DNA of 64,000 nucleotides, taken from positions 411,329-475,328 of the forward strand of contig NW_025064889.1 in NCBI RefSeq assembly GCF_019112545.1, written 5' to 3'. A program made the position numbers and the translations under genes. The notes beneath the pieces were generated by a model. It did no database searches, was not told the origin of the DNA, and saw nothing but the letters and a program-made list of their open reading frames with translations. The DNA comes from Guyanagaster necrorhizus (taxonomy: Eukaryota; Basidiomycota; Agaricomycetes; Agaricales; Physalacriaceae). Each line of letters starts with the position of its first letter. The stretch's first letter is position 1. Positions 23,087-32,591 of this stretch are shown in pieces.

Positions 23087-25416
23087 ATGTTCGCTCTTTT
23101 GTTCTTTCTCGCTCGCTACCCGCCACTGTCGTTTCTTCTAGCTCATGTCCAATGCCGATGGCTTAATCATAGTTGACGACCAGGATGCTGATGTATCGTA
23201 CACGGGCTCGTGGATATCCGCCGGGTCTGCACTGGAGTACAGTGAAACGATACACGCTTCTAACGAGACGGGAGCGTCGATGTCGTATAACTTCACAGGT
23301 ATGTTTCAGTGTAAGGAATATGATCCTGCCTAAAACTCTTCAGGGACATATATTTCCATCTACGGCGACTACGATCCAGGGGGCTCGTGTTCTTTGATTT
23401 TTAGTCTCGATGGACAGTCGACGACGGTTTATACTCCGGAGATTAATGCGACAGCGCACCATCGCCAGATATGGGCGTCTTCGCAATTAAGCAATGGCAA
23501 CCACACACTCGTTTATTCCGTTGACTCGTGTCACAGGGTGAATGCTAATTCATCTGGAACGTACAGTTGGTTCGACTACATATTGTATCAACCATCCCCG
23601 GGTACCTTGCCTACTGCGAAGTATGTTATCGATGATACCAGCACGGATATCCAATGGGCAGGCAACTGGTCACGAACTGGCATAGACGGGGATTTTAATG
23701 TCACTGCCCATGCAAGCAGCGAGGGCGCGTCGCTTGAACTTAAGTTTACAGGTATGTTTCCTCATTTACGTTTCTTCGTCCTTTTGATGTATACTGCTGT
23801 AGGCTCAGCTATCACAGTTTACGGCCGGTTGAACAACGTCACAAATAGCTCAACCTCTGCTGCGTTTGCCATCGATGATGGAGCGGGGGAAACCTTCAAC
23901 GCTTCAGCTCCAAACGCAATTGTTTTTAATGAACAGTTCTTTACTTCTGCGGCTCTTTCCCAGCAAGAACATACTCTCACAATGACTGCGCTGTCGGATG
24001 CTATTTATATCGACTATTTTATTATTCGGTCCACCCAATCTGATTCTTCTAGAGGCACTCCCACTGAGTCGTCAGGGAGGTCACGTCACATTGGGGCTAT
24101 TGCCGGTGGAACTATCGGTGGAGTTGTAGGCCTCGTAGCCATCGCAGTTGCTGTCTGCTTTCTACTTAAGCGAGGGAAGCAACCAGGGAAAAACAAAGAT
24201 CTTAATTCATGTATGTGCAATGTCTCCTTCCCTGTATGCTGTCTGAACATTATTCGGAAGTGACCCCGCCGCCATCAGCCATTGGTACCGGGAGAAGAGG
24301 TACCGTGTTGGTCAGGAACTCCGTAGACGGGAGTTATTCGCTCTCGGGAATGGTCTACTCCCATGGCCAGCACACACGCATGCGGAGTGTTCATGCTACA
24401 CCTTCTGATGATGATATTTCCGCCGCACCGGAGCGACGTCTGGTATCACACTTTTCTATAGGCTCGTCCATTGCATCATCCCATGGGAGGTATGCCTCTC
24501 CTGATCGATATGTTACCTATGACGATCCATGTGAGTTGTATCGTCTTTCAATTACTTTTCTTCATAACGATTCCATTTTTCTCCTAATTTCCCAGTTCAC
24601 ATTCCGACTCAACCAACCACGCCAAGAACTCCCACCTCAAGAACTAGTTCGTCACCCTTTCTCACAAGCATACCTGAATCTCCTCCAGCCGGACGATCTG
24701 TCTTTTCTCGCCTATACCGTTCCTCTCCTCGTAAAACCCGCACCCATAGGCACATTCTTTCTGATGGTCCATCTTACCCTGCAGACCATGGCCTAAGGTC
24801 ACTCCCAGTGTCCCCTGGCACGTCATTATATCAATCGTCCTATCAACCATCCCAACCATCCAGCCGAGACCTTCCGCACAGCGTCACATCTATTGACGCT
24901 AACGATTATTTCCCGTCAATCTCTGATCTCAAAAGACGGCAATTACCAGAACCGGGCCCAAACCAACGACCGAGGGAACAGTCGGAACTTGCACATGAAG
25001 AATTTCATGGCACGGGTGTGCCGGGTAAGTCCAAGTTTCCTAAGTCAACGACAGTAGTCTCAAATGTTGTCGCTATCCTGACAGCCTCTCGTCCTTTACC
25101 TGTACCAGGATCCTCACCCTCATTCCCTACTCCTTCTGGTTCATCTTCTCAGAACGGCTCTACGTATACACCTCGTGTTGCGCGAAAAGGAACCGACAAT
25201 CTCACAGGACCTGATCCCGGCGCCGCTGATTTGAAACGGTCAGGCGCTCTGATGACCCTTTCGAGGGAGGGTATGTCGACATCAACCCTCCCTATAGTAC
25301 ACACAGACAGTGGATTGCGGTACACGAACGACCCAAGTAGTGGGCCGTCGGCGGATGATATTGATACAACAACACTTGTACCTAATGAGCTACCACCAGT
25401 GTACACATTTTGTTGA
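23087..25416 (+). CDS. Type I membrane glycoprotein with Ser/Pro-rich tail
   Basis: Basidiomycete-type cell-surface protein of unknown role. Coding segments run to 23298, then 23344-23751, 23803-24210, 24261-24530 and 24596-25416. A further in-frame intron is likely at 25025-25084 (GTAAGT...ACAG). The ectodomain has two related beta-rich repeats (V-D-D-Q-D..Y-T-G-S-W and I-D-D-T-S..W-A-G-N-W) with many N-x-S/T sites. A single membrane helix with G-G-T-I-G-G-V-V-G-L follows near 24100-24170, then a basic stop-transfer K-R-G-K and a long cytosolic tail rich in Ser, Pro and Thr. The ATG at 23087 starts a good signal peptide (M-F-A-L-L-F-F-L-A), but that frame differs by one base from the mature domain near 23152, and no intron of normal size repairs it. 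The in-frame ATG at 23143 would lack a signal peptide. Confidence 0.75.
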
Positions 25417-25689
25417 TCTATTTGACTTCAGGACGGTCTATCTCTTTTCTGAGTTTATCCCCATGTTATATACTTTCATTTTACCTATGCATTGTAATTT
25501 TAAAAAGCATACACATGCTTGAGAACCACCTTATAACACTGCAAAAACTACAATTCAAACAATCTACAAACCAAGTTCCAATTTTCAAAATACATAAAAA
25601 AAATCCTATGTTTGTTTGCTACAACCCAAAGACCGCCAAACAGAAGTCCTTGCAAGTAAACAGCAAAGAAAAAGGAGATCCCCCGACAA

Positions 25690-25871
25690 CACAAGCCAGT
25701 ACTGCAGTAGCAAGGTCATCATGCCTCCATGTTGCAAGCAGAGCACGGAGGACAGGGGCGGCAAAAATTAGATAACCAATACGGGAGGCGGTGCCTCCGT
25801 AATAGTGGTTAAACTATTAAGAACAGATACTACACTTGATCTAAGCCAAAAGGCCAGAGTGGTAAGGATAT
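25690..25871 (-). ncRNA. U2 spliceosomal snRNA
   Basis: The minus strand from about 25871 reads GGCCTTTTGGCTTAGATCAA and then GTGTAGTATCTGTTCTTAA. This is the near-invariant 5' region of U2, with the branch-point-pairing GUAGUA. It is followed by a stem-loop IIa-like stretch, a paired GGAGGC...GCCTCC element, an Sm-type site (AATTTTTG, near 25764-25771) and 3' stem-loop material. The 5' end (about 25871) and 3' end (about 25690) are estimated from the usual U2 length of roughly 180-190 nt. It pairs with intron branch sites during splicing. A TATA-like box lies upstream on the same strand. It is the only structural RNA I could support in the window. Confidence 0.93.
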
Positions 25872-25888
25872 CGGATGTCGGGACGGAC

Positions 25889-25896
25889 TTTATATA
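25889..25896 (-). promoter_or_regulatory. TATA-like box of the U2 gene
   Basis: TATATAAA on the minus strand, about 18-25 nt upstream of the estimated U2 5' end. The position fits a core promoter element; assignment is by position and sequence only. Confidence 0.5.
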
Positions 25897-26280
25897 TTTT
25901 CCAAGTTGTAGCGCACGGACCACGCCTACTTTTGGAGAAGTGGACCGTGGTCATGGGGCGCAGTTCTTCTTTTAGTCTATGGTCTCTACGTCGTCTTTCT
26001 ATTTAGCTCGAAACATGCAAAATTTGCTCCTTGGGGCAAGAATTTTTCACATGATGCGACGTTCCCTGTAACATATCTATTTCTGCTCGTTTCCACTTCG
26101 CCGAGACGGTTGAATGACTGTGTACAACCCTGTTTTCTCCTCGCCGTTTCACCCCGGCAACAGGCGCCCAAAATGGCGCAGGTATTCTCATGTATGTTGA
26201 ATTATATCAGCAGCGCGGCATGGGAATTCTTCAAATAACGCCTATGCTCAGTCAGCACATCCACGACGTACATTCTCATC
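25897..26280. other. Upstream region of U2 and of the hydrolase gene
   Basis: Roughly 380 bp between divergent U2 (-) and the hydrolase (+). It contains an imperfect inverted GGTCCACG/CGTGGTCC-like element around 25914-25950, which could be part of the snRNA upstream promoter. No coding potential was recognised. Confidence 0.4.
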
Positions 26281-27438
26281 ATGGCTTCAGTGCAACCTCA
26301 GGAAATCGTTTTTAAGCACGTCGATGGCCTTGATATTGCCATGGACGTCTATGTGCCGGAATCTGCTACGCCCAAATCTCCTGCACCTGTTGTTCTCTGG
26401 TGGCACGGTGAGTGTTTTATCGTTATCAGCACTGCAGGTATTTTGATAAGAACGCCAGGAGGGGGATTGTTGCAGGTAAAATCTGTCAGAGCGTCTTTTA
26501 AGGATTCACTTATACTCATCACCCTACACCTGACGTTCAGGGAACTCGGAAAGGTCAGATTTGCCTATAATCAAGACTACACAGAGTCACTCATATATTT
26601 CTCAGCGGCCTCACCTCACCAGCTCCGTTCGCCTTCATCCCACAATCTCTGTTTCATCTCTGCAGACTACCGCTTAGCACCTCAATCCAAGTTTCCAGCC
26701 ATTCTCTCGGACTGCAAGGCCGCTATCGACTTTCTCTTCACACCCGAGTTTGCCTCTGCTACAGGCAACCGTGTTAATCCCAACAAGCTCATCCTCAGCG
26801 GGAGCTCCGCAGGCGGGTGGTTGTCACTCTTGTGTGGGACTGGTATCGGATTCAAAGCGAGTGGCCTTGAGCCGCCCGAGAAGGAGCGTGTCAAAGGTAT
26901 CGCACCGTTGTATCCTATCACGGACCTGTTGGATCCGTTCTGGACGACGAAGCAGTACCCAGTATCATACTATAAACGCGTCATCGATAAGGAGGAACTC
27001 GGATCGTTCCTTGATCACAATGGAGACGAGGTGGCTTCGTGCGCGTTGGATAGCCCGAGGAATACATTCTATCATTATATGATACAGGAGTGCGTTGCGA
27101 CTTGATATATCATCACTTTGGGCAACTTTGACCTTCTTATCAGAGCCATCCTGGCCGATCTTTTGTTGGCGGGCGAGTCGATTGAACCATCGGCGTATAG
27201 TGTTGCTCCAGCTCTCAAGTCTGGTAACTACGAGCTACCGCCAACGTATATCGTTCATGGGGACATCGATGATAAGGTTCCCGTGCAACAATCTAGAGAT
27301 GTCGTTGCAGCTGCTGGGCTCGATGCTCGTGTACATTATGATGAGCTGGAAGGCGTGGATCATTTGTTCGACAGGGACCCTTCCTGCGACATGGAGAATA
27401 TGTATAGTTTCATGCACAGGGTCTTCGGTACTCTTTGA
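26281..27438 (+). CDS. Alpha/beta hydrolase, hormone-sensitive-lipase type
   Basis: Esterase/lipase of the alpha/beta-hydrolase-3 group (311 aa). Exons are 26281-26407, 26459-26475 (17 nt), 26541-26553 (13 nt), 26606-27089 and 27144-27438, totalling 936 nt. Motifs seen are the oxyanion hole H-G-G-G (formed across two splice junctions), the nucleophile elbow G-S-S-A-G-G with Ser as the catalytic nucleophile, the acid region H-G-D-I-D-D-K-V-P and the catalytic His in G-V-D-H-L-F-D. An apparent TGA at 27103-27105 lies inside the last intron (GTGCGT...ATCAG, 27090-27143), so the gene is not broken. No signal peptide is seen, so it is probably intracellular; the substrate is unknown. It converges on NAA30 with about 200 bp between stops. 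Confidence 0.9.
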
Positions 27439-27639
27439 AAGAGGTGGTTTTGAGGTATTGTTACTGCGTACTTCGTTTCAATTGCACTATCGAATTCGCT
27501 TGAGAAGGTTGAGTAGAGTGGTCTCTATAGTACAAATACAAATGCTACAGGCATAAGGGGTAACAACAACTTACAACCCAAGTAAGGCAAACCAAAAAGA
27601 GGTAAATCGAGAAATGAGATGAAATTGCCTGTTAGTGAC

Positions 27640-28512
27640 TCAACGCTCAGACACACTTGAGTCATCGTCATCCTCATCGTCGGTATAATCAGATACCTGT
27701 ACAGCCCCATACACACTTCCTCTCTTAACCTTGCCAGGAGCTACATTATCGTCGGGTGGAACTCTGAGAATTAGCCGAAAAGCGTCCTTGCCATTCAGGT
27801 AGAAGCGATAGAGCCGTTTTTCACGGATGAAGCCAAGGGATTCGTAAAGTGAAAGCGCGGCATGATTGTCATACTCGGTTTCTAATACGATCTGTTCAAA
27901 GGCATTGATAAGGATGACGTTTGGCGGTGCCGAAAAACGACAGCAGACGGACCTCCTCGACTCCGTCCTCCTTCATAGCATCCATAGAGTTTCGGACAAG
28001 CGCACTAGCTAAAGGGAAAAAAAAAAAAAACATAAAACCGCACCAAAAAGTTGGTAGGGGTTTTAAGTATCTGAATTTCACGTGAGGGTAGCAAAAGAGA
28101 TGGAAAGGTATACGAACCGATTCCACGTTTTCGCCAGGATTTACTAACGCTGAGCATAGCAATGTAGCCTCTGTTGTAGGTATCGCGGTGCATGCTCTGT
28201 TTGCAGACGATAACACCTATTGGATCCGAGTTGGACGGATCGCTCGGGTACGCCTAAGGATGACGGGGTTAAAGACTTGGGATGCTTCGTGCGCCGATGG
28301 GCTTACCAGGAATGATAGGTGAGGCCTGCAGACAGAGACCAGCATTAGTTACAGAAGCAATAGATAGAAGGATTGAGGACTGGCCATTGGTGTAGGAAAT
28401 AACGAAAGGTGTATATAACGTAGGGTTCACTGAGCTCGTTTTGCACGAGGGCCATGACGTGGGGAAGGTCGGATTCGCCAATGTACTGGCGGTACATGAT
28501 TTCGGAGGTCAT
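27640..28512 (-). CDS. NAA30: N-alpha-acetyltransferase 30 (NatC catalytic subunit)
   Basis: GNAT-fold enzyme that acetylates the N-terminal Met of proteins starting Met-Leu/Ile/Phe/Trp, on ribosomes, with its NatC partners. Exons are 28512-28385, 28325-28307 (19 nt), 28253-28118, 28008-27953 and 27891-27640. The sum is 591 nt, or 196 aa. Family landmarks are Y-R-Q-Y-I-G-E, E-L-S-E-P-Y-V-I-Y-T-F-R-Y-F, G-V-I-V-C-K-Q and G-Y-I-A-M-L-S-V. They continue with the acetyl-CoA loop W-R-K-R-G-I-G-S-A-L-V, E-T-E-Y-D-N-H-A-A-L, Y-E-S-L-G-F-I-R-E-K-R and R-F-Y-L-N-G. The first intron begins with GC (TG|GCCAGT) and ends TGCAG; only this choice restores W-P-H-L-S-F-L-A in frame. The tail is acidic. Confidence 0.92.
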
Positions 28513-29071
28513 GATGGGTGTGGGGAAAGAAGATAGAAGACAGATGGACGTGGCACGGCGTGACGTTGTTCACGTGGTAGAGGACTTTGCACAACAAATC
28601 TCAATAGCGCGAACGCGTCAATAAGGGCGTCCAGGCTGCTGGACATTTGTCTTTTGAGGATATCGCGAGGATGTACCGTGAAAAGAAAGGGGGAATTCTC
28701 GTCCAGGGTTCGCCGGGCATCTAAAAAGAATAGTAAGGCCTCCGAGTCCTCATTCCGGGCCGGGAATTGATTGACTCGGTGCATCAAAGAGCATCAGCTC
28801 TTCTATCCGAATCCGGAGGTTAGCCACGTTAATCCAGAGATATTTTGAAGGGCGAAGACTAGATAGGAAGTCTCCCAAGGGACTTACTTAAGTATTGGCG
28901 ATGATCGATAATACCACGCAGAAAAAAACATTCGGACGCAACAAGATAAATCTTTGCGTTTGGATCACAATCCTGAAACAATCCGGACCAAGCCGGAGCC
29001 AAAATTGGAAATCCAACGACGATATTAGATATTAGCGATACAGACCTCGACCTCGACTACGATATATAACA
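28513..29071. other. Divergent promoter region NAA30 / membrane protein
   Basis: About 560 bp with short A-runs (near 28920) and no recognisable gene. The frame at 28509-28787 on the minus strand overlaps the NAA30 start region and has no motif. Confidence 0.5.
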
Positions 29072-29806
29072 ATGCCTTTCATGATAAAAACAGGCTTCAG
29101 AGTTTTTGGAGCAGTGGTGGCTGCCTACAGTGTATACCAGTCCACTCATATATGTAAAAGTATGTTGGACCAATACCCTCCACATACACCATCACCGACA
29201 TCGCATCTCTGGGTACCTAATAAACAAGACACGAGCAGGCCGACATACGTACCCGCAGACTCTCCTGTCACATACTACGCTCGCGTGCCGGCCAGTTTGT
29301 TCCCCCAGCCATTCAGCCTCGAAGAAGCGAGAAAGATATGGGCAGATACGCTCTTGCACGGTCGCTTGATAAGTCTCGAAGCCAGAGTAATTGGGTGGAT
29401 AAACGGCGCCAAAGAGGAAGCAGAGATGAAGCCAGGAGCCAAGTTGGTTGGGGGAGTGATGGAGGTCGTACAGCCGCCCAGCTCGACATCACAGCTGACC
29501 ACGCGTTGGGCTATTCCTGAGGGAAGCATCAAATTTTTCGAGACCGTCGCCAGATATGGGTATCCATGGCGGCTGATGGAAGGCGGGAGACATGACATGC
29601 CCGTAGAAAGAGATGGCAATGATGTTCTTGTTGGGTTCTCGAGCGCGCATGACTACGCCGTGCTCGATGGTGACAACAAGGTCCTCCCCAGATGGGTGGA
29701 GTGGGCACATCGCATGTTTGCGAGATTTATATTAGACGATGGCGTGAAGGAGCTGCAGAGGAGAGCCAACTTGAAAGGAGGTGAAACGAATGTAAAGGAG
29801 CACTGA
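29072..29806 (+). CDS. Unknown protein with N-terminal membrane anchor (244 aa)
   Basis: A single uninterrupted exon with an ATG in AACAATGCC context. Residues about 7-20 (F-R-V-F-G-A-V-V-A-A-Y-S-V-Y) form one hydrophobic helix, a signal anchor or mitochondrial-type membrane helix. A Pro/Thr-rich linker follows, then a soluble domain with T-Y-Y-A-R-V-P, E-E-A-R-K-I-W-A-D-T-L-L, E-A-R-V-I-G-W and R-H-D-M-P-V-E-R-D-G. The C-terminal helix carries many basic residues. It looks like a genuine conserved fungal protein because hydrophobic and charged residues are well ordered and the frame is long, but I do not recognise a domain and give no function. It is transcribed toward BiP. Confidence 0.75.
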   Translation: MPFMIKTGFRVFGAVVAAYSVYQSTHICKSMLDQYPPHTPSPTSHLWVPNKQDTSRPTYVPADSPVTYYARVPASLFPQPFSLEEARKIWADTLLHGRLISLEARVIGWINGAKEEAEMKPGAKLVGGVMEVVQPPSSTSQLTTRWAIPEGSIKFFETVARYGYPWRLMEGGRHDMPVERDGNDVLVGFSSAHDYAVLDGDNKVLPRWVEWAHRMFARFILDDGVKELQRRANLKGGETNVKEH

Positions 29807-29944
29807 AAAGGATTGCACGGAATTTCTAGTATTCCAGCAGATTTACTGTGATAGTACCATATGGCGTTGTTTAATTGTCCGGCGAGTACGCGAGAATCCA
29901 TCCTTCGTCACAAGCCAAGTCTCTATTGTGGGAATATAATGCCT

Positions 29945-30000
29945 TTCACGTCGATGCCAACGCAGCGACACGTCACCCGTTCCTTTTACCAGTATAAAGG
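29945..30000 (+). promoter_or_regulatory. Putative UPR element and TATA box of the BiP gene
   Basis: ACACGTCA at 29968-29975 is the reverse complement of TGACGTGT, close to the UPRE-type core bound by Hac1/XBP1-like factors; a second CACGTC lies at about 29947-29952. TATAAAG at 29993-29999 is 52 bp upstream of the BiP ATG. BiP is a classic unfolded-protein-response target, so the placement fits, but binding is inferred. Confidence 0.45.
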
Positions 30001-30044
30001 CTGCCGCCATCACCTCCAACAGCACTTTCTTTTTCCTCCCTAAA

Positions 30045-32353
30045 ATGTCGTCAACACGACGGATGGTATCCGTTCTTTCTTTCGCTTTCTTCGCTTTGAT
30101 AGCTCTTCTCTGCTCTGTACGCGCAGAGGAGCTCCACTCAGAATATGGAACTGTCATTGGAATCGGTGAGCACTACTTTCCTCTTATTCGACCATGTATT
30201 TTTCTTACTTTGTGTAAATAGATCTTGGAACAACGTATTCATGTGTCGGCGTTCAGAGAGGTGGTCGGGTAGAAATTATCGCCAATGACCAGGGTCACCG
30301 TATCACGCCGTCATGGGTCTCCTTCTCTGATGACGAGCGTCTTGTTGGCGACAGCGCCAAGAATGCCTTCCACTCCAACCCAAAAAACACCGTCTTCGAT
30401 GCCAAGCGTCTCATTGGTCGTAAAATGGACGATGGCGACATCCAACGGGACATCAAGCACTGGCCTTTCAAGGTTCAAGAGAAGAGCGGCAAACCCGCAA
30501 TCACCGTCGAGTACAAGGGCGAATTCCGCGACTTTACTCCCGAGGAGATTAGCGCCATGGTCCTTACGAAGATGAAGGAGACTGCTGAGGCATACCTTGG
30601 AGAGAAGGTCACTCACGCCGTCGTCACTGTCCCTGCCTGTGCGTTTTTTTTTTTTCACTTCCTCCTTTGAGGGTGTTCTCACTCTTTGAGGCAGACTTCA
30701 ACGACGCTCAACGTCAAGCCACCAAGGATGCCGGCACTATCGCCGGTCTCCAGGTTCTCCGTATTATCAACGAGCCTACCGCTGCCGCCATCGCCTACGG
30801 TCTCAACAAGAAAGGCGGCGAGTCCCAGATCATCGTATACGATCTTGGTGGTGGAACCTTCGATGTCTCCCTCTTGTCCATTGATGACGGTGTCTTCGAG
30901 GTTATGGCTACCGCCGGTGACACTCATCTCGGTGGTGAAGATTTCGATAACCGTGTCATCGAGTACCTCGTCAAGCAGTACAAGAAGAAGACCGGCACTG
31001 ATGTCTCGGGCAATCTCCGCGCTATGGGTAAACTGAAGAGGGAGGTTGAGAAGGCCAAGAGGACGCTTTCCAACCAACAGAGTACCCGCATCGAAATCGA
31101 AAGTTTCGAGGATGGCAATGACTTCTCTGAGACTTTGACAAGGGCTAAGTTCGAGGAATTGAACATGGATTTGTTCAGGAAGACGATGAAGCCTGTTGAA
31201 CAGGTTCTCAAGGATGCTGGTGTTAAGAAGGAAGATGTTGACGAAGTGAGTTTCCGGTTTAGCTTTGCTTTGTTTGTACTGACCATCGATCTAGGTTGTG
31301 CTCGTCGGTGGATCCACTCGTATTCCCAAGGTTCAACAACTCCTCAAGGAGTATTTTGGTGGCAAGGAACCTTCCAAGGGTATCAACCCCGATGAAGCTG
31401 TTGCCTATGGTGCCGCCGTCCAGGGTGGTATTCTCTCTGGTGCTGAAGGAACTGCCGATGTCGTCCTCGTTGACGTCTGCCCGCTCACGCTCGGTATCGA
31501 GACTACGGGTGGTGTCTTCACGAAGTTGATTCCTAGGAACACTGTTATCCCCACCCGGAAGAGCCAAATGTATGTTTGTTTCACAAGTTTGCAAGTTTCT
31601 CGGACTGACTACTTGCTTTAGCTTCTCGACTGCTGCTGACAACCAGCCTACCGTATTGATCCAGGTTTTCGAAGGTGAACGTTCGTTGACCAAGGACAAC
31701 AACCTTCTTGGCAAGTTCGAGTTGTCTAGTATCCCGCCTGCGCCTCGTGGTGTCCCTCAGATTGAGGTTACATTTGAGATTGATGCCAATGGTATCATGA
31801 AGGTCGCTGCCGCTGACAAGGGAACGTAAGTGGACTGTCCTGATGTCTCATTAACTTGTCTTGACTATCAATCCCGACAGTGGCAAGTCAGAGTCGATTA
31901 CCATTACAAATGAGAAGGGCCGTCTTTCACAGGAAGAGATTGATCGTATGGTGGCCGAGGCTGAGAAGTTTGCTTCTGAGGATGAGGCCCAGCGCAAACG
32001 CATCGAAGCACTGAACTCCCTATCCGCCTTTGTGTATGGATTGAAGTCCCAGATCGCTGACCAGGAGGGTCTAGGAGGGAAGATCAGTGATGACGACAAG
32101 AAGACTATCCTTGATGCCGTCAAGGACACGACTGACTGGTTAGACGAGTATGGCTCTTCAGCAACTGAAGAGGACCTTGAAGAGAAGTTGGCTGGTATGT
32201 TTTTATTTCTTCTTTAATCCGTAATGATCAGGACTAATACCATGTCTTGCAGAGGTTCAAGCCATCGTCAACCCTATAACGACAAAATTGTATAACACGG
32301 CTGGACCCTCTGATGATGACCAGGAGGTGTTCCGAGACCACGATGAGCTCTAA
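30045..32353 (+). CDS. KAR2: BiP/Kar2, ER-lumen Hsp70 chaperone
   Basis: ATP-driven chaperone of the endoplasmic reticulum for import, folding and quality control. Seven exons (30045-30165, 30222-30638, 30695-31245, 31295-31569, 31622-31825, 31881-32194 and 32253-32353) sum to 1983 nt, or 660 aa. A signal peptide with hydrophobic [11 protein letters not shown] precedes the ATPase domain. There the motifs [32 protein letters not shown] and [10 protein letters not shown] are intact. The substrate-binding domain and lid follow, and the protein ends H-D-E-L, the ER retrieval signal. All introns are about 50-57 nt. Nothing is damaged. The upstream region has a UPRE-like site and a TATA box. Confidence 0.97.
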
Positions 32354-32591
32354 AGGATTCTCTGTATACATACCAATACTTTACTTTATATCGTAGCGCG
32401 GTGACGGTTAGACGATACGCGCTTGACGGCATTAATTATTGTTGATTAGCAGCGCACACATCGCCCTCATTGGAAGCAATAAAACGAGAAAAAAAAGTTA
32501 TATAGACCAAAGCGAGATTTTGTTGGCTTACCGTTCCGGCTTTCCCCCGGCTTTCCCACGTTTCCCACTTGATGCTTTCGGATTGACTGTG

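Noticed and set aside
27103..27105. In-frame TGA in the alpha/beta hydrolase
   Set aside because: It lies within a good GTGCGT...ATCAG intron (27090-27143); splicing gives a continuous family-like sequence.
32439..32591. N-terminal extension of the XPG-like protein
   Set aside because: It relies on a non-ATG start and has no family similarity before 32592.
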